From positions 1 through 46,418 of the forward strand of contig JBGCGJ010000025.1 in NCBI GenBank assembly GCA_045110675.1: a stretch of 46,418 nt of DNA, in the 5' to 3' direction. The position numbers and the translations under genes were made by a program. The notes beneath the pieces were generated by a model. The model did not search any database. It was not told where the DNA came from and saw nothing but the letters and a program-made list of their open reading frames with translations. Of the stretch, positions 41,637 to 46,418 are shown piece by piece (within the stretch, counting starts at the first letter, position 1; each line of letters starts with the position of its first letter). The DNA is from JBALVT01 sp045110675. Its GTDB lineage: Bacteria; Pseudomonadota; Gammaproteobacteria; Pseudomonadales; Halieaceae.

Positions 41637-43715
41637 TTGAGCCTACGCAGACAGCTCCTGTTAGTCAGCTTGCTGCTGTTATCGCTGCCATGGGCAGGCT
41701 GCCAATTTGTCAGAGAGATGGAAGGCGCCCTCCGCCACGGGCAGGAACAATCCTTGCAGGCTACAGCCCAGGCAATAGCAGCCGTTTTAAAGGACAAACC
41801 GCAGCTGATTTATCCCAACGTGGATCGGATGTCCGACGCGCCAGACAATCGGCCCTCTGTATTCGCAAATCGGCAGCAGACACCTGTTATCGTCGATGGC
41901 TATGCCGATGGCTGGGAGGAGCTGGCACCGTATCGACTGGTCAGCGGAGACAACTCCCAACCACTGACGCTAAATTTCAGGGCAATAACACGCGGAGACA
42001 GACTCTACCTGCTATTACAGATTGAGGACGCCAGTGTCATTTACCACAACCCTGGAATTTCAGCCGAACCGAATGGTGACCGACTCATTCTACGCACCTG
42101 GGAAAACAACCGCAGACAGGACTATGTAATTGCGACAGCGGCTCCCGGACAGGTTAGAGCGCGCTACGCCAGCACGATTACTAACAGGGCCAGCGCCAAT
42201 CGCATACAGGGACAGTGGCAAGACAGTGTTAGCGGCTACACCCTGGAACTGGAAATGCCATTGGCAGCCACCGGAGGCAGGCTGGGGTTTTACGTTATTA
42301 ACGCCACCGGAGCCAGAGACAAAAACTTTCAAACCCTGGGGAATGTAACGCCACTGGAAACCGCCCCGCCCCCCTGGTTAATTTACACACCGGAATCATT
42401 GTCAGCCACCATCGAACCCTTCGCGAAGAAGGGCCAGCAACTGGAAGTGATAGACAGAAACAAATGGCGCGTTGCGTCGAACGAAAATGTACCGGTTAGC
42501 GTGTTGGACTCGTCCCCGGAACAACAGAAAACCTTCTGGCTGGTAAGAGCGCTATACCGGAGTATTCTGTCATCGGAAAGTTTAGAACCGAAGCCCATCG
42601 CGGCGATTTCCGGAAAGGTCGAAGGTATAGAAATTGATGATGCACTGGCCGGGTACAATGCCAATCAGCGCTACCAGAATCCCAGCAATACCTCAGCCAC
42701 AATCTTGACCGCGACATCTCCTATTATCAACGCGGGAGAGACGGTAGGAGCAGTGGTGCTACGCCAGAGCAGTGAGGAGTATTTGTCGCTCACCGATCAG
42801 GCATTTAGTCGGCTGTTAGGCTATGGACTGGTCGCCATCGGAATCGGGGTTTCTGGGCTACTGGGCTTTGCGACCATTCTTTCCTGGAGAATCAGGAGAC
42901 TCAGCCATGCGGCCAATGCGGCCTCCGAAGAAGACCGCATTGCATTGGAGAATTTTCCCCGCAGCGATGCTCCTGATGAAATCGGCGAGTTGTCACGAAA
43001 CTACGCAGATTTGCTGGAAAAAATCCGGCAATACAATGACTACCTGCGAACGCTGAGTAGAAAACTGTCTCACGAGTTACGCACCCCGATTGCCGTTATT
43101 CAAACTTCGCTTGAGAACCTTGAGCAGCATCGGGAAAAAAATGCGGAAAACGATATTTACCTGCGCCGCGCCCGAGGCGGACTGAGTCGCTTGAGTGGCA
43201 TTCTCAGTGCTATGGCCGAAGCGAGTGGTCTGGAAGATAGCATTCGTGGGAACAGTAAAGGCCCTGTAGATTTAGTCCCCTTACTCAGAGAAGTGTTTGG
43301 CGCGTATAAGTCACTGTACGACAGCCATAGCCTAATTTTCCATTGCGAAGTAGAGAGCGCGATGACCATCGCTTCTCCAGAGCTTCTCGTGCAATCGCTG
43401 GATAAGTTAATGGACAACGCGGCTTCGTTTAGCCCTGCTGGAGGCACCATAAAACTACGACTGGCGGCACTGGTGGATGACTGGAGGATTTCCGTGGAAA
43501 ACACGGGCCCGCTGCTCAGCGAGAGTATGCAAGATAGATTGTTCGACTCTATGGTCTCGGTGAGACAGAAAAGCACCGACGATATTCATCTGGGCCTGGG
43601 TCTGCATATCGTGCAGCTGATCGCCGACTTTCACGATGGCCGAGTTGAGATAAAGAATCTGGCAGATGGCAGCGGCGTGAGCTGCTCCCTAATTCAGAAA
43701 CGCCAATTGCTTTAA
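41637..43715 (+). CDS. pdsS: Dedicated sortase system sensor histidine kinase
   Basis: The 692-residue kinase starts at TTG 41637. It has a membrane segment at about 5-22, a large periplasmic sensor of about 370 residues, a second membrane helix near 395-418, a HAMP-like linker, a HisKA helix with H479 (SHELRTP) and a HATPase domain (DNAASFSPAGG, GLGLHIVQLIADFHDG). The sensor begins with a beta-rich block (VDGYADGWEEL ... LYLLLQIED) that resembles CBM9/DOMON-type carbohydrate or ligand-binding sandwiches. It should sense an envelope signal and phosphorylate the adjacent regulator. Its end overlaps uvrB convergently by 27 bp. Confidence 0.9.
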   Translation: MSLRRQLLLVSLLLLSLPWAGCQFVREMEGALRHGQEQSLQATAQAIAAVLKDKPQLIYPNVDRMSDAPDNRPSVFANRQQTPVIVDGYADGWEELAPYRLVSGDNSQPLTLNFRAITRGDRLYLLLQIEDASVIYHNPGISAEPNGDRLILRTWENNRRQDYVIATAAPGQVRARYASTITNRASANRIQGQWQDSVSGYTLELEMPLAATGGRLGFYVINATGARDKNFQTLGNVTPLETAPPPWLIYTPESLSATIEPFAKKGQQLEVIDRNKWRVASNENVPVSVLDSSPEQQKTFWLVRALYRSILSSESLEPKPIAAISGKVEGIEIDDALAGYNANQRYQNPSNTSATILTATSPIINAGETVGAVVLRQSSEEYLSLTDQAFSRLLGYGLVAIGIGVSGLLGFATILSWRIRRLSHAANAASEEDRIALENFPRSDAPDEIGELSRNYADLLEKIRQYNDYLRTLSRKLSHELRTPIAVIQTSLENLEQHREKNAENDIYLRRARGGLSRLSGILSAMAEASGLEDSIRGNSKGPVDLVPLLREVFGAYKSLYDSHSLIFHCEVESAMTIASPELLVQSLDKLMDNAASFSPAGGTIKLRLAALVDDWRISVENTGPLLSESMQDRLFDSMVSVRQKSTDDIHLGLGLHIVQLIADFHDGRVEIKNLADGSGVSCSLIQKRQLL

Positions 43716-45710
43716 TTCGGCCACCTGGTCTCGCAAGGCTGCGGCTTCCTCAAATTCAAGGTTTTTAGCATGCTCATGCATTTTGTCTTCCAACTGCGCC
43801 AGTTTTCGCGCCATCGCGGCAGGAGATAATTTGGCAAGTTCCGCCCCATAGCTGACCGTCTCCTCGGCCACTTTCCTGGCTTTGGCATTTTTACCGCGAG
43901 TGGGCATGCGTCTGGCCCCCTCCATAATATCCTGCACCGACTTGTGCACACCGATCGGCGTAATTCCATGCTTGTTATTGTGAGCCAGCTGCTTTTCGCG
44001 ACGACGCTTGGTTTCAGCAATAGCACGCTCCATGGAACCGGTGATCTTGTCGGCATACAAAATTGCCTTGCCGTTGAGGTTTCTAGCCGCGCGGCCAATA
44101 GTCTGAATCAACGAACGATCAGAGCGCAGAAAGCCCTCTTTGTCGGCATCCAGAATCGCCACCAAGGATACTTCCGGCATATCCAGACCTTCACGCAACA
44201 GATTGATGCCTACCAAAACATCAAACTCGCCTAAACGGAGATCGCGAATAATTTCAACTCGCTCCACAGTTTCAATATCCGAGTGGAGATAACGCACTCG
44301 CACTCCATGGTCGGCAAGATATTCCGTCAAATCCTCCGACATTCGTTTTGTCAAAGTGGTGACCAGCACGCGTTCCTTCAGAGCGACTGTTTTGTGAATT
44401 TCGCCGAGTAAGTCGTCCACCTGAGTCGTTGCCGGGCGAATTTCTATCTCCGGATCAACCAAACCCGTGGGTCGAACAATCTGCTCTACCACTCTTCCGG
44501 CGTGCTCATCCTCATATTTACCAGGTGTGGCGGAAACAAATACGGCTTGCGGCACCAGATTCTCCCACTCCTCAAATCGCAAGGGGCGATTATCCAGAGC
44601 AGAAGGAAGACGAAAGCCATATTCAACCAGAGTCTCCTTGCGCGATCGGTCACCTTTGTACATGGCACCCAGCTGCGGGAGGGTGGCATGTGACTCATCG
44701 ACGACAACCAGGGCATTCTTGGGCAAATATTCAAACAAGGTTGGTGGCGGCTCACCGGGCGCACGCCCTGAAAGATAGCGCGAGTAGTTTTCCACCCCCT
44801 GGCAGTAACCCAGCTCTCGGATCATCTCCATGTCATAGCGGGTGCGCTGACCCAGTCGCTGAGCCTCCACCCGTTTCTCATTTTCTGTCAGCTGTTTAAG
44901 GCGAACCTCAAGTTCTTCCTCGATATGACCCACCGCGTCGAGCATCACATCACGCGAGGTGACATAGTGACTCTTGGGAAAGACGGTGACGCGTGGCACT
45001 TTGTTGATCACAGCACCGGTAAGAGGATCAAAAATGCAGATACTTTCAATCTCCTCGTCAAACAGCTCCAGGCGCACCGCCTCATATTCTGAGTCGGCAG
45101 GGAATATATCGATGACATCGCCCCGAACGCGATAAGTACCACGACCAAAATCCACATCGTTGCGTTTGTACTGCAGCTCAGCCAATTGGCGAAGAATTTC
45201 TCGCTGGTCAACCTGCTCGCCCCGAGACAAATGCATGACCATTTTGAAATAGGATTTCGGATCTCCCAGGCCATAAATGGCCGAAACAGTGGCCACTACG
45301 ATGCAGTCTTCCCGCTCCAATAACGCCTTGGTCGCGGACAGGCGCATCTGCTCGATATGCTCGTTTACCGAGGCATCCTTCTCAATATAGGTGTCCGAAG
45401 AAGGAACATACGCCTCCGGCTGAAAATAGTCGTAGTAGGAAACGAAGTATTCAACCGCGTTGTTTGGGAAAAAGTCCTTAAACTCCCCGTACAATTGAGC
45501 TGCAAGGGTTTTGTTGTGGGCCATGACAATAGTGGGCCGCTGCAATTGCTGCACCACATTGGCAATGGTGAAGGTTTTACCAGAGCCAGTGACCCCGAGC
45601 AGCGTTTGCGAAGCGAGCCCGGCCTGAACACCTTCCACCAGCTGACGAATCGCCTCGGGTTGGTCCCCTGCGGGCTCAAACTTGGATTTCACCTCAAAAG
45701 GTTTGGACAT
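43689..45710 (-). CDS. uvrB: Excinuclease ABC subunit B
   Basis: The 673-residue UvrB has Walker A GVTGSGKT (about 39-46), the beta-hairpin YYDYFQPEAYVP used for damage checking, DEAD-like VVDESH, helicase motifs V and VI (LLREGLDMPEVSL, QTIGRAARN) and the C-terminal UVR domain (LEDKMHEHAKNLEFEEAAALRDQ) that contacts UvrC. Length is normal. No LexA box was found in the short upstream region. Confidence 0.98.
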   Translation of the reverse strand: MSKPFEVKSKFEPAGDQPEAIRQLVEGVQAGLASQTLLGVTGSGKTFTIANVVQQLQRPTIVMAHNKTLAAQLYGEFKDFFPNNAVEYFVSYYDYFQPEAYVPSSDTYIEKDASVNEHIEQMRLSATKALLEREDCIVVATVSAIYGLGDPKSYFKMVMHLSRGEQVDQREILRQLAELQYKRNDVDFGRGTYRVRGDVIDIFPADSEYEAVRLELFDEEIESICIFDPLTGAVINKVPRVTVFPKSHYVTSRDVMLDAVGHIEEELEVRLKQLTENEKRVEAQRLGQRTRYDMEMIRELGYCQGVENYSRYLSGRAPGEPPPTLFEYLPKNALVVVDESHATLPQLGAMYKGDRSRKETLVEYGFRLPSALDNRPLRFEEWENLVPQAVFVSATPGKYEDEHAGRVVEQIVRPTGLVDPEIEIRPATTQVDDLLGEIHKTVALKERVLVTTLTKRMSEDLTEYLADHGVRVRYLHSDIETVERVEIIRDLRLGEFDVLVGINLLREGLDMPEVSLVAILDADKEGFLRSDRSLIQTIGRAARNLNGKAILYADKITGSMERAIAETKRRREKQLAHNNKHGITPIGVHKSVQDIMEGARRMPTRGKNAKARKVAEETVSYGAELAKLSPAAMARKLAQLEDKMHEHAKNLEFEEAAALRDQVAELKQLAFLN

Positions 45711-45822
45711 GGCCTGTATAGCTCAGATTTTGGAGACAGCCGGATATTATGATCCACTGAGCGCAGAATTGCAGCTTGAATCACAACCCGCACACGAAAC
45801 GACCAGAATCGCCAATTTCCTA

Positions 45823-45851
45823 TTGACCAAGGCCACCCCCATCATTAATAT
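45823..45851 (+). promoter_or_regulatory. Promoter of tRNA-Asn
   Basis: TTGACC, a 17-bp spacer and TAATAT form a near-consensus sigma-70 promoter. The GC-rich discriminator ACGCGGCC follows, and the start is about 17 bases before the tRNA. Confidence 0.8.
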
Positions 45852-45874
45852 ACGCGGCCTTGGAGACTCTCCAT

Positions 45875-45950
45875 TCCGCTTTAGCTCAGTTGGTAGAGCA
45901 ATTGACTGTTAATCAATGGGTCGCTGGTTCGAGCCCAGCAAGCGGAGCCA
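45875..45950 (+). tRNA. tRNA-Asn (anticodon GTT)
   Basis: A 76-base cloverleaf with encoded CCA. The acceptor is TCCGCTT with AAGCGGA, the D arm is AGCTCAGTTGGTAGAGC, the anticodon arm is TTGACTGTTAATCAA with GTT, and the T arm is GCTGGTTCGAGCCCAGC. Confidence 0.98.
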
Positions 45951-45960
45951 TATACTGAAG

Positions 45961-45994
45961 AAGCCCTGAAACATAATGTCTCGGGGCTTTTTTT
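45961..45994 (+). terminator. Intrinsic terminator of tRNA-Asn
   Basis: AGCCCTGA pairs with TCGGGGCT (8 bp, one T-G) around an 11-base loop and is followed by seven T, 11 bases after the tRNA 3' end. Confidence 0.88.
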
Positions 45995-46171
45995 GCCTTT
46001 AACACAAAAACGAAATCTACTTTTCAGCGCTGATTTTGACGCGATAATTCACTACCTTATCTTGCTTGGGATGGATGTGTCGCCCCACAATGGTAGCGTT
46101 GATCAAACTCCAAGCTGAGAGACACGCCGCCAACAACGATCATCGACGTCCAGTTCCGATCCTGAACAATC

Positions 46172-46417
46172 CTAGTGCAACTGCCCCCGAATCGCCCCAG
46201 CGGGAAACGCCGGATTGTGGACATTAATGTAATAATTGGCAGGGTTACGGAAGATCTTCCTAAGCAGCTGAATATCCAACTCACCAACACAATCGCTGAC
46301 TGAGCCCGGGCTGCCAGTATCGGGCGGGGTTAATCCTATCACCACACCACCATTGCTACCCGCAGCGCCCTCATGAACGTGCATGGCAACTGGGCCGTCA
46401 ATTCGATTAACAGTGAC
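46172..46417 (-). CDS. CHRD-domain protein, C-terminal part (runs off the window)
   Basis: The frame is open to the window edge, upstream of the first internal ATG at 46384, so only the last 81 residues are seen. They carry the CHRD signature: AMHVHEGAAGSNGGVV early on and PANYYINVHNPAFPAGAIRGQL at the end. Bacterial CHRD proteins are usually secreted or cell-surface proteins of unknown function. The missing N-terminus probably has a signal peptide. It reads toward the tRNA-Asn terminator. Confidence 0.85.
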   Translation of the reverse strand, partial: VTVNRIDGPVAMHVHEGAAGSNGGVVIGLTPPDTGSPGSVSDCVGELDIQLLRKIFRNPANYYINVHNPAFPAGAIRGQLH

Positions 46418-46418
46418 A

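Noticed and set aside
45711..45780. Possible LexA/SOS box upstream of uvrB
   Set aside because: CTGT and ACAG are present but 18 bases apart instead of 8.
45682..45912. 76-residue plus-strand frame across the uvrB start region
   Set aside because: It runs through the tRNA-Asn promoter and into the tRNA, and shows no protein signature.
46017..46136. 39-residue minus-strand frame downstream of the CHRD gene with a plausible-looking Lys-rich C-terminus
   Set aside because: It starts only at TTG after an in-frame stop, has no ribosome-binding site and matches no family I know; possibly a gene remnant.
46057..46290. 77-residue minus-strand frame overlapping the CHRD region
   Set aside because: It is an alternative frame of the CHRD coding sequence and its 3' flank.

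Overview
The window looks like chromosome from a Gram-negative, probably marine gammaproteobacterium. The right half carries the gammaproteobacterial block thrS-infC-rpmI-rplT-pheS-pheT-ihfA-merR-tRNA-Pro, a 'proteobacterial dedicated sortase' locus of the kind known from marine gammaproteobacteria, uvrB and tRNA-Asn. There are no insertion sequences, integrases, phage genes or CRISPR arrays. The genus cannot be fixed from this sequence alone.

Layout. (1) 1-5330, plus strand: the end of a Lys/Ala-rich protein with a 20-A tract, a cytochrome P450 that appears to start at AUU, a 41-residue glutathione S-transferase remnant, and a heterodimeric ABC exporter with one degenerate ATP site. (2) 5336-8287: an aldo/keto reductase and a lipoprotein amidohydrolase, divergently arranged. 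(3) 8256-20774, minus strand: a complete nitrate-assimilation regulon in the order nrtA-nrtB-nrtC-nirB-nirD-nasA, then an outer-membrane porin, nasT and nasS. (4) 20975-29711: accessory metabolism: a Rieske oxygenase, an exported F420-reductase-like protein, a sterol-desaturase-family hydroxylase, a two-domain DsbA-like protein with its TetR regulator, a small crotonase, the malonate transporter MadLM and a GPH-family symporter. (5) 29887-37329, minus strand: the housekeeping translation block. (6) 37507-43715: the sortase system. A target-sortase-ART-like operon faces away from a dedicated two-component system. (7) 43689-46418: uvrB, tRNA-Asn and the end of a CHRD-domain protein.

The nitrate regulon can be read as a circuit. 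NrtABC imports nitrate, NasA reduces it to nitrite and NirBD reduces nitrite to ammonium. Upstream of nrtA the sequence holds an NtrC-type dyad, a sigma-54 -24/-12 element, two hairpins resembling an ANTAR target, and a terminator whose 5' arm overlaps the second hairpin. NasT and NasS, the expected antiterminator and its nitrate-sensing inhibitor, are encoded at the far end behind a second sigma-54 promoter. This suggests nitrogen limitation (NtrC) opens transcription and nitrate (NasS-NasT) lets it read through. NasT has alanine where the receiver phosphoacceptor aspartate normally lies.

The candidates for something new are: a small protein with an ADP-ribosyltransferase-like sequence pattern, translationally coupled to a Gram-negative sortase; a tRNA-Thr anticodon-arm mimic next to the thrS ribosome-binding site; and the regulatory architecture of the nitrate regulon.
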